From: Bermanella sp034110565
Lineage (GTDB): Bacteria; Pseudomonadota; Gammaproteobacteria; Pseudomonadales; Oceanobacteraceae
Length of the DNA: 64,000 nucleotides
Direction of reading: 5' to 3'
NCBI GenBank assembly: GCA_034110565.1
Contig: JAWUYY010000008.1
Location: 1-64,000, forward strand
The notes below the pieces were generated by a model that made no database searches, was not told where the DNA came from, and worked only from the letters and a program-made list of their open reading frames with translations. Position numbers and translations under genes: made by a program. Positions 52,707-62,159 of this stretch are shown one piece after another (within the stretch, counting starts at the first letter, position 1; every line of letters begins with the position of its first letter).

Positions 52707-53480
52707 TTAAGGCTTAGCAGATAAGTACGCATCCGTCACAGTCTTAATTCGATTAATGGTTTCATCGTTATCGTGTATTAAGAATAGCAGTCGTCGATTA
52801 ATTGACTGCCCATCTTCATCATCATTCGTTGCTACCGGCTGAAACGGTCCATAATTAACAGTGGCTAAGCGCAATGGAGAAACATCATCTAATGTAAGTA
52901 GCTGTAATATTGCCATACCTTGATTAGCCGATAACTGCCAAGGGTTAAATTTAGAAACTTGATCATCCGTAAACACTTCGATATCAATAAAATTAGGTAT
53001 AACCTCAAATACATCCGCTAACTGAGATAATATATATTCTCCTTCAATACTCACTGTTGCTGAGTCAGCTTGGAAAATATAATCAGTGGGTATTTCAAGT
53101 TGCAAATAGTGAGGTACTTTTTTTAAGTTAACCCCAGGTTTATTTATAGATTGTTCAATAACGGCTTTGAGCGCTGTTTGCAATTTTTCTTGATTCTCAT
53201 TTAACGATTTAGCCGAATCAACTTGCGTGTCTTGTTCTGATGTTAAACTCGCTGATAGCTCTGACATTAATGATTCAATGTCTTCAGGCAGAGTCAAAGC
53301 GGCTGGTTTATCAAACACCGCTTCAAAAACCTGACTCATCTGTTGAAATTTTTCATCATTCAACGAAGAGGCCCCATATAACACCACAAAAAAAGCAAAC
53401 AGAATGGTCATAAAATCGGCGTAAGACACCATCCAGCGCTGAGTATTAACGGATTCCGGAGGTGAATGTCGTCTAGGCAT
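52707..53480 (-). CDS. motD: Flagellar motor stator protein MotD (MotB family)
   Basis: 257 residues. The N-terminal transmembrane segment with its proton-path aspartate is WMVSYADFMTILFAFFVVLYGASS. The C-terminal OmpA-like peptidoglycan-binding domain begins around DYIFQADSATVSIEGEYILSQLADVF and includes SANQGMAILQLL and NRRLLFLI. With MotC it makes an ion-driven stator anchored to the cell wall. Order motC-motD downstream of cheB is that of Pseudomonas. Confidence 0.93.
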   Translation of the reverse strand: MPRRHSPPESVNTQRWMVSYADFMTILFAFFVVLYGASSLNDEKFQQMSQVFEAVFDKPAALTLPEDIESLMSELSASLTSEQDTQVDSAKSLNENQEKLQTALKAVIEQSINKPGVNLKKVPHYLQLEIPTDYIFQADSATVSIEGEYILSQLADVFEVIPNFIDIEVFTDDQVSKFNPWQLSANQGMAILQLLTLDDVSPLRLATVNYGPFQPVATNDDEDGQSINRRLLFLIHDNDETINRIKTVTDAYLSAKP

Positions 53481-53495
53481 AATATAATTCCATTA

Positions 53496-54242
53496 TTACT
53501 TCGTGCCTTTTTTCAAACTTTCGTAACGATACCGAATAGAGTTTGGATGCTCTCCTTCTGCAATCGCTACCAAGCCTTCAATAATGAGTTCGTTGTACAA
53601 ATATTCTTGTCGCACAATATGCTTTAACCGCTGTGCTAAAGGTAAAAAAATTAAGTTGGCGCTGCCCACTCCATAAATTGTCGCAACAAACGCGGTTGCG
53701 ATCCCTGGACCAATTTGATTAGGGTCGCTTAAGCTTCCTAATACCTGCATCAAACCTAAAACCGCACCTAAAATACCGATGGTAGGGGCATAACCCCCTA
53801 GGCTTTCGTAAACATGAGCCGCTTGTAGTCCGGCATCTTCTTGGCGATATAAATCCAATTCTAAACTAGAACGAATGGCCACTGGAGTTTGACCATCGGC
53901 CAATAAGTTCAACCCTTTTTTAGCTAATGGCGTGGCCGTCTTCGCACTGTTTTCTAAACCAATCAAACCTTCTTTACGTGCGATTTGTGCCCACTTACAT
54001 AGGGTATTCAGCAATTCGGTCAAACTATATTGAGGAGGAAAAAACAACCAAATAGAACGCACAAACGCACTTCGCATAACCGTAAAAGGCGTTTGTACTA
54101 AGACAGCGGCAAGAGAACCACCAAATACAACAATGGCAGCAGGACCATTAAGTAAGGATGCATTCAAACCACCCTCAAGTAAGTTACCAATGAGTATTGC
54201 AGCAATCCCCAGCACTATCCCTACTAGGCCAAGAATATCCAT
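53496..54242 (-). CDS. motC: Flagellar motor stator protein MotC (MotA family)
   Basis: 248 residues with four membrane segments. MotA-family marks are GGLNASLLNGPAAIVVFGGSLAAVLVQTPF, ARKEGLIGLENSAK in the cytoplasmic loop, and GGYAPTIGILGAVLGLMQVLGSLSDPNQIGPGIATAFVATIYGVGSANLIFLPLA. The ATG overlaps the cheB stop by one base (TAATG). Confidence 0.93.
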   Translation of the reverse strand: MDILGLVGIVLGIAAILIGNLLEGGLNASLLNGPAAIVVFGGSLAAVLVQTPFTVMRSAFVRSIWLFFPPQYSLTELLNTLCKWAQIARKEGLIGLENSAKTATPLAKKGLNLLADGQTPVAIRSSLELDLYRQEDAGLQAAHVYESLGGYAPTIGILGAVLGLMQVLGSLSDPNQIGPGIATAFVATIYGVGSANLIFLPLAQRLKHIVRQEYLYNELIIEGLVAIAEGEHPNSIRYRYESLKKGTK

Positions 54243-55381
54243 TAGCGGACCTCTTTAATCAACTTACCTGCAATATCATCTAAAGGTAAAACAGCATCCG
54301 CTAGGTTGGCTTTCGCAATGGCCATGGGCATGCCGTAGATCACACAGGTTTTCTGATCTTGTGCCCATATTGATGACCCGGTTTCCTTCATCAATGCCGC
54401 ACCATCTTTACCGTCACTGCCCATGCCTGTCAGTACAATACCCAATGCTTTACCTGGATAATGTTTAGCGGCACTTGCAAACGTAATATCAACACAAGGT
54501 TTATAATTAACACGGTCATCGCCATCCAGTACTCGCACACGACCACGATCAAGCATCAACTGCTGGCCACCTGGTGCCAATAATGCTTGACCCGGTTTTA
54601 ATAAATCACCATCTTCTGCCAGCTTCACACTAATATTACACAGTTTATCTAAACGCTCAGCAAAGGCCCCTGTAAACGAAGCAGGCATGTGCTGAATAAG
54701 CACAATGGGTTTTGAAAAATTTGCCGGTAACCCAGTCAACACTTTTTGCAGTGCCACAGGTCCACCTGTACTGGTACCAATCAACACCACATCAATGGGT
54801 TTTAAACGGGTATTGTTATCCACTAAGGTATCTGATGAAGGAGGTTCAGTTGTAGCAGGTGTATTTAGCACAGACCGAGTAGGTTGTTTTTCTCGAACCA
54901 AAGTCGTTGCTTGATCAGTGTTATCACTTGATGGCAGTTTCACTGCATCAGAGGTATAAGATTGACTCGGTGCAGAACGGTTATAATATTTTGCAACATT
55001 TCTGATTTTTTCACTTAAAATATCGCGAAGTTTATTGCCACCACGCTGCAAGTCTTCAAAGTTTTTAGGTAGGAAATCCACCGCCCCAGCATCCAATGCA
55101 TCCAGTGTTACACGAGCACCATCGTATGTAAGGGATGAAAACATTAACACAGGGGTAGGTTTTACTTTCATGATATGACGCAATGCGGTGAGCCCATCCA
55201 TCACCGGCATTTCATAATCCATAGTTACAACGTCTGGCTTTAAGCTCTCGACTTTTTCTATGGCTTCGCGACCATTACTGGCAAAACCGACGATTTGAAT
55301 ATCGGTTACAGGTTTAAGAATTTCAGCGATGCGCTTTTGAAAGAATCCAGAGTCGTCCACCACTAATAATCGAATTGCCAT
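54242..55381 (-). CDS. cheB: Chemotaxis methylesterase/response regulator CheB
   Basis: CheB removes methyl groups from chemoreceptors to reset sensitivity. Residues 1-~125 are a receiver domain with the acceptor Asp in VVTMDYEMPVMDGLTALRHI. After a Ser/Thr-rich linker (~140-195) the C-terminal esterase has the catalytic-serine segment IGTSTGGPVALQKVL, IQHMPASFTGAFAERLD and LTGMGSDGKDGAALMKETGS. 379 residues. No cheR gene is seen near it. It precedes motC with a one-base overlap. Confidence 0.95.
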   Translation of the reverse strand: MAIRLLVVDDSGFFQKRIAEILKPVTDIQIVGFASNGREAIEKVESLKPDVVTMDYEMPVMDGLTALRHIMKVKPTPVLMFSSLTYDGARVTLDALDAGAVDFLPKNFEDLQRGGNKLRDILSEKIRNVAKYYNRSAPSQSYTSDAVKLPSSDNTDQATTLVREKQPTRSVLNTPATTEPPSSDTLVDNNTRLKPIDVVLIGTSTGGPVALQKVLTGLPANFSKPIVLIQHMPASFTGAFAERLDKLCNISVKLAEDGDLLKPGQALLAPGGQQLMLDRGRVRVLDGDDRVNYKPCVDITFASAAKHYPGKALGIVLTGMGSDGKDGAALMKETGSSIWAQDQKTCVIYGMPMAIAKANLADAVLPLDDIAGKLIKEVR

Positions 55382-55461
55382 TGCGACCCCATAAACTCAA
55401 CACATGTATTTCAATATAAAGCAACAGACAAGATGGTGAGTATTAATCGCGGCAGGTTATG

Positions 55462-57582
55462 TTAAGCCGCGATTAAACTATTTTTTTTAGCATAGTGCTG
55501 TAGCATGCTCGGCACATCTAATATGAGCGCAATACGCCCATCACCTGTAATGGTCGCCCCTGCCATTCCCGGAGTACCTTGCAACATTTTGCCTAATGGC
55601 TTGATCACTACTTCTTCTTGACCAACCAGTTTATCCACCACAAATCCTACTCGTTGAGTACCGACCGATACCACTACCACATGGCCTTCTTTCTCAACTT
55701 CAACATCTTCTTTGATATCGTGAACAAGCCAGTTTTTCAAATAAAATAGCGGTATCGCTTTGTCTCGTACAACCACCACTTTTTGACCATCAACGACATT
55801 TGTTTTCGTTAAATCTAAGTGGAATATTTCATTAACACTCACTAACGGGAAAGCGAATGCTTGATCTTGTAGCATAACCATCAAAGTTGGCATGATTGCC
55901 AATGTTAGCGGCACTTTGATCAGTATTTTAGAACCACGGCCCAATACAGAATCGATGTTGAGAGAGCCATTTAGTTGAGTGATTTTTGTTTTCACTACAT
56001 CCATACCCACACCACGGCCAGAAATATCACTGATTTCTGTCTTAGTAGAAAAGCCTGGTGCAAATATTAAATTAAACGACTCTGAATCCGTTAAACGATC
56101 CGCCGCATCTTGATCCATTACGCCTTTATCAACCGCTATTTGTTGTAATTTTTTAGGGTCCATACCTTTACCATCATCCTGAATCGATAACAGGATATGA
56201 TCCCCTTCTTGTTCAGCCGATAAGATAACGGTGCCGTTTCTAGGTTTACCTGCGGCTTCGCGCTCTTCTGGTTGTTCGATACCATGATCCACTGCATTTC
56301 GAACTAAATGGACTAAGGGATCGGCTAGTGCTTCTACCAAATTTTTATCTAAATCGGTATCTTCACCGTTCAGTTCTAATGTCACTTCTTTTTTCAAGTT
56401 ACGCGCAAGGTCACGTACCACTCGAGGGAAGCGTCCAAAAACTTTTTTGATCGGTTGCATCCGGGTTTTCATTACAGAAGTTTGTAAATCCCCTGTTACC
56501 ACATCCAGATTCGACACCGCTTTTGTCATGGCCTCGTCTGTATTCTTTAAACCTAAGCGTACTAATCGATTACGAACCAACACCAATTCGCCCACCATAT
56601 TCATGATGTCGTCTAATCGTTTCGTATCCACCCGGACGGTCGTTTCGGCCGCCGCTGGCGCTTCTGCTTTTTTGGCTGCGGCAGGATCAGAGGATTTTGC
56701 AGCCGCTTTTGCTGGCTCAGGCGCTTTCGCAGGTTGAGCGGGTTTTGCCACTTCCTTAGGTTCAGCTGCTTTTACAGGTTCAGGGGCTTTAGCTGCTGCC
56801 TCACCCTCCGTAATAGTTGGGCCTTTGCCTTTGCCATGCAGTTTATCGAGAAGCTCTTCAAATTCAGATTCAGAAATAGCCGCATCATTATCACCCGCGG
56901 CTTCAACAGGTGCAGGGGGCTCATCTTGTAGAGTAGGCCCTTTACCGGAACCATGAAGTTCGTCGAGTAAGGCTTCGAATTCATCTGCTGTAATTTCTTC
57001 AGGGGAATCAGACGCAGCGACCGGAACTGCGGCTTTTGGCTCTTTTTTTGCGCTACCTGACTCTTCTAGAGAATCAAGCAGATTTTCAAATTCTTCATCT
57101 GTGATGTCGCCATCATCTACCTCGGCACTTGGAGCCGTCGGTTCTGATACTGCAACAGGTGCAGCTTCACTCGGCGCAGCTTCACCAGCCACCTCAGGTT
57201 TAGAATATCGTGCTAATTCAGAAAGGAGTTCAGCACTAGCCGACTCAGGCATTTGTCCGCCGCGTACCGCATCAAACATTTCATTAACGGTATCAAGTGC
57301 TTTGAGCACTACATCCATTAAGTCTGAAGTAACCGTACGTTGGCCATTACGTAAAATATCAAATACGTTTTCAGCTATATGACAGCATTCTACTAAGGGA
57401 TCAAGCTGTAAAAAACCCGCGCCCCCTTTGACAGTATGAAAGCCCCGAAAGATTGAATTAAGCAAATCATGGTCATCAGGACGATTTTCTAAATCAACTA
57501 ATTGCTCAGAAAGCAGCTCTAATATTTCGCCTGCCTCTACAAGGAAGTCCTGGAGGATTTCTTCATCAGCGTCCAAACTCAT
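55462..57582 (-). CDS. cheA: Chemotaxis histidine kinase CheA
   Basis: 706 residues. P1 (1-~110) carries the phosphorylated H49 in FRGFHTVKGGAGFL. The stretch 130-315, where a CheY-binding P2 domain is normally expected, is an Ala/Pro/Lys/Glu-rich linker with three similar peptides: EEFENLLDSL (163-172), DEFEALLDELHGSGKGP (200-216) and SEFEELLDKLHGKGKGP (~239-255). P3 dimerisation starts near 316 (TTVRVDTKRLDDIMNMVGELVLVRNRLV). The ATP-binding domain has NAVDHGIEQPEER and the G-box DDGKGMD. P5, CheW-like, follows (~565-706). It starts 12 bases after cheZ. Confidence 0.95.
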   Translation of the reverse strand: MSLDADEEILQDFLVEAGEILELLSEQLVDLENRPDDHDLLNSIFRGFHTVKGGAGFLQLDPLVECCHIAENVFDILRNGQRTVTSDLMDVVLKALDTVNEMFDAVRGGQMPESASAELLSELARYSKPEVAGEAAPSEAAPVAVSEPTAPSAEVDDGDITDEEFENLLDSLEESGSAKKEPKAAVPVAASDSPEEITADEFEALLDELHGSGKGPTLQDEPPAPVEAAGDNDAAISESEFEELLDKLHGKGKGPTITEGEAAAKAPEPVKAAEPKEVAKPAQPAKAPEPAKAAAKSSDPAAAKKAEAPAAAETTVRVDTKRLDDIMNMVGELVLVRNRLVRLGLKNTDEAMTKAVSNLDVVTGDLQTSVMKTRMQPIKKVFGRFPRVVRDLARNLKKEVTLELNGEDTDLDKNLVEALADPLVHLVRNAVDHGIEQPEEREAAGKPRNGTVILSAEQEGDHILLSIQDDGKGMDPKKLQQIAVDKGVMDQDAADRLTDSESFNLIFAPGFSTKTEISDISGRGVGMDVVKTKITQLNGSLNIDSVLGRGSKILIKVPLTLAIMPTLMVMLQDQAFAFPLVSVNEIFHLDLTKTNVVDGQKVVVVRDKAIPLFYLKNWLVHDIKEDVEVEKEGHVVVVSVGTQRVGFVVDKLVGQEEVVIKPLGKMLQGTPGMAGATITGDGRIALILDVPSMLQHYAKKNSLIAA

Positions 57583-57594
57583 CCTTTTACTCCT

Positions 57595-58374
57595 TTAAAA
57601 ACCAAGACTGGATAATAAATCATCCACATCATCTTGGTTTGATGCCACGTCTTCGTTATCTTCAGCGTTTAACTGAGGTCCAACCCCTTTGTGTGGATCC
57701 TTTTCTTCGGCTGCGACTTCTATGTCATTGTGCTTAATACCTGTCATTTGATCCACATGACCTGCCATCGCAACTAAATTCACTAAACGAGACTCAACAT
57801 CCGTAATCATAGCCGTAATGCGTTGAATGACTTGACCAGTTAAATCTTGAAAGTCTTGTGCTAATAAAATATCGCTTAAATTGCCATTTAATTTTCGCGT
57901 ATTTTTATCTGTATTCTCTAAGAATGTACTGATGCGTTTTGTTAAGTCACGAAACTCATTAGCGCTCATGTCTTTATTTAAAAAGCGATTCCATTCTTGC
58001 TTAATTTCTAATGCTTCATTGGCTATAGCTTCTGAAAGCGGCATGCTTTCATCTACTTTATCCATTGTTTTATTTGCAGCTTTTGCTGTCATATCTACAA
58101 CATATGATAAACCTTCGTGAGCCTCGTCAATATCTGATCCGGCTCCACTAACGTTACCATTAAGCTTAAAGTTCTTTATTGACTCATGCAGTGCTCGAGT
58201 AAGGTGTCCAATCTCTTGATAGAGATTTTCGTCCCGTACTTTCTGTAAATCCTGAATTAAACCAACGGCACCTGCCAGATCATTTTTTTCAAGCCGATCC
58301 ATTAACTCGCTGGCTTTCTCAGAAAACAGTTTTGCAAACTCATTGCTCGAGTTTTTAATATCTGCTTCTGCCAT
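57595..58374 (-). CDS. cheZ: CheY-P phosphatase CheZ
   Basis: 259 residues, mostly long helices. The catalytic glutamine lies in LLAQDFQDLTGQVIQRI, and the C-terminus ends DDVDDLLSSLGF, the CheY-binding peptide known from E. coli CheZ. It removes the phosphate from CheY-P and ends the tumbling or reversal signal. It lies between cheY and cheA. Confidence 0.95.
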   Translation of the reverse strand: MAEADIKNSSNEFAKLFSEKASELMDRLEKNDLAGAVGLIQDLQKVRDENLYQEIGHLTRALHESIKNFKLNGNVSGAGSDIDEAHEGLSYVVDMTAKAANKTMDKVDESMPLSEAIANEALEIKQEWNRFLNKDMSANEFRDLTKRISTFLENTDKNTRKLNGNLSDILLAQDFQDLTGQVIQRITAMITDVESRLVNLVAMAGHVDQMTGIKHNDIEVAAEEKDPHKGVGPQLNAEDNEDVASNQDDVDDLLSSLGF

Positions 58375-58387
58375 GACAATTCCCTAG

Positions 58388-58774
58388 TCAGCCGTCTACG
58401 CGCTCAAAGATTTTTTCAATCTTTTCCTTAAGCACAGCTGCAGTGAATGGTTTAACCACATAGCCATTTACCCCAGCTTGAGCAGCCGCCACAATTTGGT
58501 CACGTTTAGCCTCTGCAGTTACCATTAAAACGGGTAACTTTTTCAAGCGTTCGTCCTCACGCACATGCTTTAACAGTTCTATACCTGTCATCCCCGGCAT
58601 GTTCCAATCGGTGACTAAGAAATCAAAGTCACCATTTTGCAACATGGGCAAGGCGGTATTACCGTCATCTGCTTCTTGGGTATTGGTAAATCCCAAATCC
58701 CTCAACAGGTTTTTGATGATGCGTCTCATGGTGGAAAAATCATCCACGACGAGTATTTTCATGTTTTTATCCAA
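58388..58774 (-). CDS. cheY: Chemotaxis response regulator CheY
   Basis: 128 residues, a single receiver domain. Conserved residues are the acidic pair in ILVVDDFSTMRRIIKNLL, the acceptor Asp in FLVTDWNMPGMTGIELLKHVR, Thr in LMVTAEAKRDQIVAAAQAGVNGYVVKPFT and the Lys near the end. CheY-P binds the flagellar switch. It is 133 bp downstream of fliA. Confidence 0.97.
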   Translation of the reverse strand: MDKNMKILVVDDFSTMRRIIKNLLRDLGFTNTQEADDGNTALPMLQNGDFDFLVTDWNMPGMTGIELLKHVREDERLKKLPVLMVTAEAKRDQIVAAAQAGVNGYVVKPFTAAVLKEKIEKIFERVDG

Positions 58775-58907
58775 AGCTATCTCCCAGCGCCCCAGCCCAA
58801 GACTCTATACCTATTTTTAGTCTAGCCAGTGTTATCAAGTTATCCAGCAGGTTGATGTTAAATATAAGTGTAGGCGAAAATAGCCCACTCTAAATATCGT
58901 GAATTTA

Positions 58908-59654
58908 TTAAGCTTTTTGTTCACCCCATTCGGATAAACGAGCCCGCAAACGCAGGGCTGCCTGACTATGAATCTGACTAACACGAGATTCACTGACATC
59001 TAATACCGCACCAATTTCTTTTAAATTTAATTCTTCATCATAATAAAGTGCCAACACAAGTTGCTCTCTATCAGGCAATTTAGCGATTGCTTTTGCTAAG
59101 TGTTGTTGAAAATGTTCTGACTGCAAGCCTTCAAATGGGCCTGATTCATCATGACTGATTAAATCACCCTCACGCTCCCCTGGTTGGCTGAGCAAGTCCT
59201 CAAAGCTGAACAATCGAGATCCTAAGCCATCCTGTAAATGCTGGTGATATTGATCCAGTGTCATGTCTAAAGCGGCTGCAACTTCATGATCTTGAGCGTC
59301 ACTGCCGGTTTTTGATTCAACAAAACGAATCGCTTCAGAGATTTTACGACTATTGCGATGCACTGATCGCGGAGCCCAGTCTCCTTTACGAATTTCATCC
59401 AGCATGGCGCCGCGTATACGAATGCCTGCATAGGTTTCAAAACTGGCCCCTTTGCTCGGCTCATACTTACGTGCAGCTTCAATCAAACCTATCATGCCTG
59501 ACTGTATTAAATCATCTAACTGCACTGATGGAGGTAAACGTCCTTTTAAGTGATGACCTATGCGTTTCACTAAGGAAGCATACTCTTCAATCAGCTGGTT
59601 ATAGTTAGGATTCTGCTCACCTGCGTACATGGCGAAACCACTTGCTAAAGCCAT
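58908..59654 (-). CDS. fliA: Flagellar sigma factor FliA (sigma-28)
   Basis: 248 residues. Region 2 includes QLDDLIQSGMIGLIEAARKYEPSKGASFETYAGIRIRGAMLDEIRKGDWAPRSV, and region 4 ends in the helix-turn-helix ELNLKEIGAVLDVSESRVSQIHSQAALRLRARL. FliA directs late flagellar and chemotaxis genes. It starts three bases after the fleN stop. Confidence 0.97.
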   Translation of the reverse strand: MALASGFAMYAGEQNPNYNQLIEEYASLVKRIGHHLKGRLPPSVQLDDLIQSGMIGLIEAARKYEPSKGASFETYAGIRIRGAMLDEIRKGDWAPRSVHRNSRKISEAIRFVESKTGSDAQDHEVAAALDMTLDQYHQHLQDGLGSRLFSFEDLLSQPGEREGDLISHDESGPFEGLQSEHFQQHLAKAIAKLPDREQLVLALYYDEELNLKEIGAVLDVSESRVSQIHSQAALRLRARLSEWGEQKA

Positions 59655-59657
59655 AAT

Positions 59658-60473
59658 TCATCCACGAGCTGTTGATACTAGGCTCTCCACAAAAAATTCT
59701 AAGTTGCCCCGCGCACTGGTGGGCAACGGCCATGAATCGACCTTTTTCGCTAACGATTTATAGGCCAATGCAGCCTTCGATCTTGGGTATGCTTCTACAA
59801 CCGCTCGCTGTCTTTGCACCGAACGCTTTACACTGTCATCGAATGGAATACAGCCTACATATTGTAGCGCCACGTCCAAAAATCGATCCGTAACTTTAGT
59901 TAGTTTAGCGAATAGATTGTGTCCGTCCTGACTGGTTTTCACCATATTGGCCAACACACGAAAGCGAAATAACCCGTGGTCTCGATTAAGCAGTTTTATC
60001 AACGCATAAGCATCTGTAATACTGGTCGGCTCATCGGTTACAACAATCATGGCTTCTTGCGCGGCCTTCACAAAACTCACTACACCATCACCAATACCTG
60101 CTGCGGTATCGATGATTAATACATCTAATTGATCCGAAATGGAGCTAAATGCACGGATTAAACCTGCATGCTCTCTGGGATCTAGCTGTGCCATTTCTTG
60201 GGTGCCTGATGCTGCCGGAATAATCCGAATACCACCAGGACCATTAATCAGTACGTCTCGCAAACTCACATCGCCGTTTAATACATGGCTGATGTTGTTT
60301 TTTGTTGTCAGGCCTAATAGAACATCGATGTTAGCCAAACCTAAATCAGCATCTAACAACACAACTCGACGACCCATCTCAGCTAATGCGATGCTAAGAT
60401 TGACCGAAACATTACTTTTACCCACGCCACCCTTACCACCTGTGACGGCGATTACTTGAACTGGATGCATCAA
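59658..60473 (-). CDS. fleN: MinD-like ATPase FleN (FlhG), flagellar number regulator
   Basis: 271 residues of the ParA/MinD family with the deviant Walker A TGGKGGVGKSNVSVNLS near the N-terminus and LIIDTAAGIGDGVVSFVKAA. FleN/FlhG limits flagellar number, usually by opposing the master regulator FleQ and the GTPase FlhF. The order flhF-fleN-fliA is standard in polar flagellates. Confidence 0.93.
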   Translation of the reverse strand: MMHPVQVIAVTGGKGGVGKSNVSVNLSIALAEMGRRVVLLDADLGLANIDVLLGLTTKNNISHVLNGDVSLRDVLINGPGGIRIIPAASGTQEMAQLDPREHAGLIRAFSSISDQLDVLIIDTAAGIGDGVVSFVKAAQEAMIVVTDEPTSITDAYALIKLLNRDHGLFRFRVLANMVKTSQDGHNLFAKLTKVTDRFLDVALQYVGCIPFDDSVKRSVQRQRAVVEAYPRSKAALAYKSLAKKVDSWPLPTSARGNLEFFVESLVSTARG

Positions 60474-60599
60474 ATACTCCCCTTACTAAAGAGCTTAGTG
60501 CAATTAGAGCAAATAGCCGCAATTTGAATGGCTATAAACAGACATTTTTCCATCACTTGAATCTCCTGTTTTCTCATAGTAGATACTCTACCTACGCCA

Positions 60600-62069
60600 C
60601 TACCACGCACCTGCGGCCATGTTTTGCTGTATTGATACTTGCTGCTCTTGCTCTTGCTGTGCCATTCGTACCGCTTGTTTCACCAAGGATTTAGCATTGG
60701 CTGGATCAAAATCATCCGGGATCCGCTGGCCATCTGTGCTGTAAGCAAGGTCAAGTTTGCACTCTAGTAACACCGTAATGGCATCCCCTAAGCTACTGGC
60801 TTCGTCTACTTTGGTTAACACACAAGCGCTTAACTTAGCCGCTTTATAATTTTGATATACCTTGCGAAGCACACGAGAATTACTGGTAGCAGGTAACGCT
60901 AGCAAGGTATTAACTGGGGTTTTCAACTGAGCCAATTGATCTAATTGGTATTTCAACATGGGGTGCTCAGGGGTTAGACCTGCGGTATCGATTAATACCA
61001 GGTCACACTGTTCTAACTTTTTAATGCAGCCACTTAACGGGTGGTCTTGATCTGCCACTTCTACCGGTACACCTAATATTTGTCCTAGGGTACGCAGTTG
61101 ATCATGTGCGGCTAAACGATAATTATCCATGGTAATTAATCCAACTTTCGCGCCTTCATGCTCTAGGGTATAACGCACGGCCATCTTTGCAATTGTGGTG
61201 GTTTTACCTGCGCCCGTTGGTCCAACCAAGGCAAAAACCCCGCCGCGCTTTAGTCGATCACTTGGGCTGATGTTAATGTGCTGTGCTAAGTCATGTAGGC
61301 TAGCCTGCCAAGTTTGCTTCTCATCAGCATGGCTTTGTACGTTTTGCAATAAACGGTGTATTAACCAATCATCAAACCCCATTTGCTCTAACCGCTGCCA
61401 AAGTTTGGCTTGTAATGCGTTAGCTGGGCTAAATTTTTTCCAAACAAAGTTATGAATTGGCTGTACTGGTGTTGAGGTACTGTTAACCAACAAATCTTTT
61501 AAATCATTTAACTCGTTGCGTACGTCCGCTAATATTTGTTGGTTTTGCTGCGTTTTTTTTGCGTTATGAGGGACAACTGTAGACTTTGAATAACCTCCAT
61601 TTTCTGGCGGCTGGTACTCATACGTTGGATCTTGACGTTGTTGCTTAATTTGTTGCAATGACTCTTGTAAACCAGCTTTGCTTTTTACATTCATCGAGGC
61701 TTGCCCACTCGACAATGGCGCTTGTTCTTTTTCACGTTGACGCTTTAATGCTTCTAATTGATCTTGGAGTTTAAGCTGCTCTTCAACATCGTGACGTTCA
61801 TTGGCATTTAAAAAAGGCCAAGGACTCTGATCTTGAGTTTTCATCGCTTTCTTTGCTGGTGTGTAATCGTCCTGATCATCAAAATCATCATTGTGATAAG
61901 CAGGCGTCGTTTTTTTTGCGCTAACCGGTTCGTAATTTTGAGCCACTATAATTTCCACACCACCGTTTACACGATGATTTGATAAAATGACGGCATCAGG
62001 CCCCATTTCATCACGAACCGTTTTTAACGCTTTTTGCATACTGCTGGCAGTAAAACGACGTACCTTCAT
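60600..62069 (-). CDS. flhF: Signal-recognition-particle-like GTPase FlhF
   Basis: 489 residues. The start MKVRRFTASSMQKALKTVRDEMGPDAVILSNHRVNGGVEIIVA is typical. A long basic, Gln-rich linker (~60-200) follows, then the NG GTPase domain with the P-loop LVGPTGAGKTTTIAKMAVRYTLE, DNYRLAAHDQLRTLG and LIDTAGLTPEHPML. FlhF sets the polar site of flagellar assembly. It lies 91 bp downstream of flhA. Confidence 0.94.
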   Translation of the reverse strand: MKVRRFTASSMQKALKTVRDEMGPDAVILSNHRVNGGVEIIVAQNYEPVSAKKTTPAYHNDDFDDQDDYTPAKKAMKTQDQSPWPFLNANERHDVEEQLKLQDQLEALKRQREKEQAPLSSGQASMNVKSKAGLQESLQQIKQQRQDPTYEYQPPENGGYSKSTVVPHNAKKTQQNQQILADVRNELNDLKDLLVNSTSTPVQPIHNFVWKKFSPANALQAKLWQRLEQMGFDDWLIHRLLQNVQSHADEKQTWQASLHDLAQHINISPSDRLKRGGVFALVGPTGAGKTTTIAKMAVRYTLEHEGAKVGLITMDNYRLAAHDQLRTLGQILGVPVEVADQDHPLSGCIKKLEQCDLVLIDTAGLTPEHPMLKYQLDQLAQLKTPVNTLLALPATSNSRVLRKVYQNYKAAKLSACVLTKVDEASSLGDAITVLLECKLDLAYSTDGQRIPDDFDPANAKSLVKQAVRMAQQEQEQQVSIQQNMAAGAW

Positions 62070-62159
62070 AATAGTATTCTCAATTAACTAAGCCTGGCTT
62101 AGGTGTTAATCCTTTAATCACAGTTTTTATTTTTTCATTATCTAATGCAATCATGTTTG

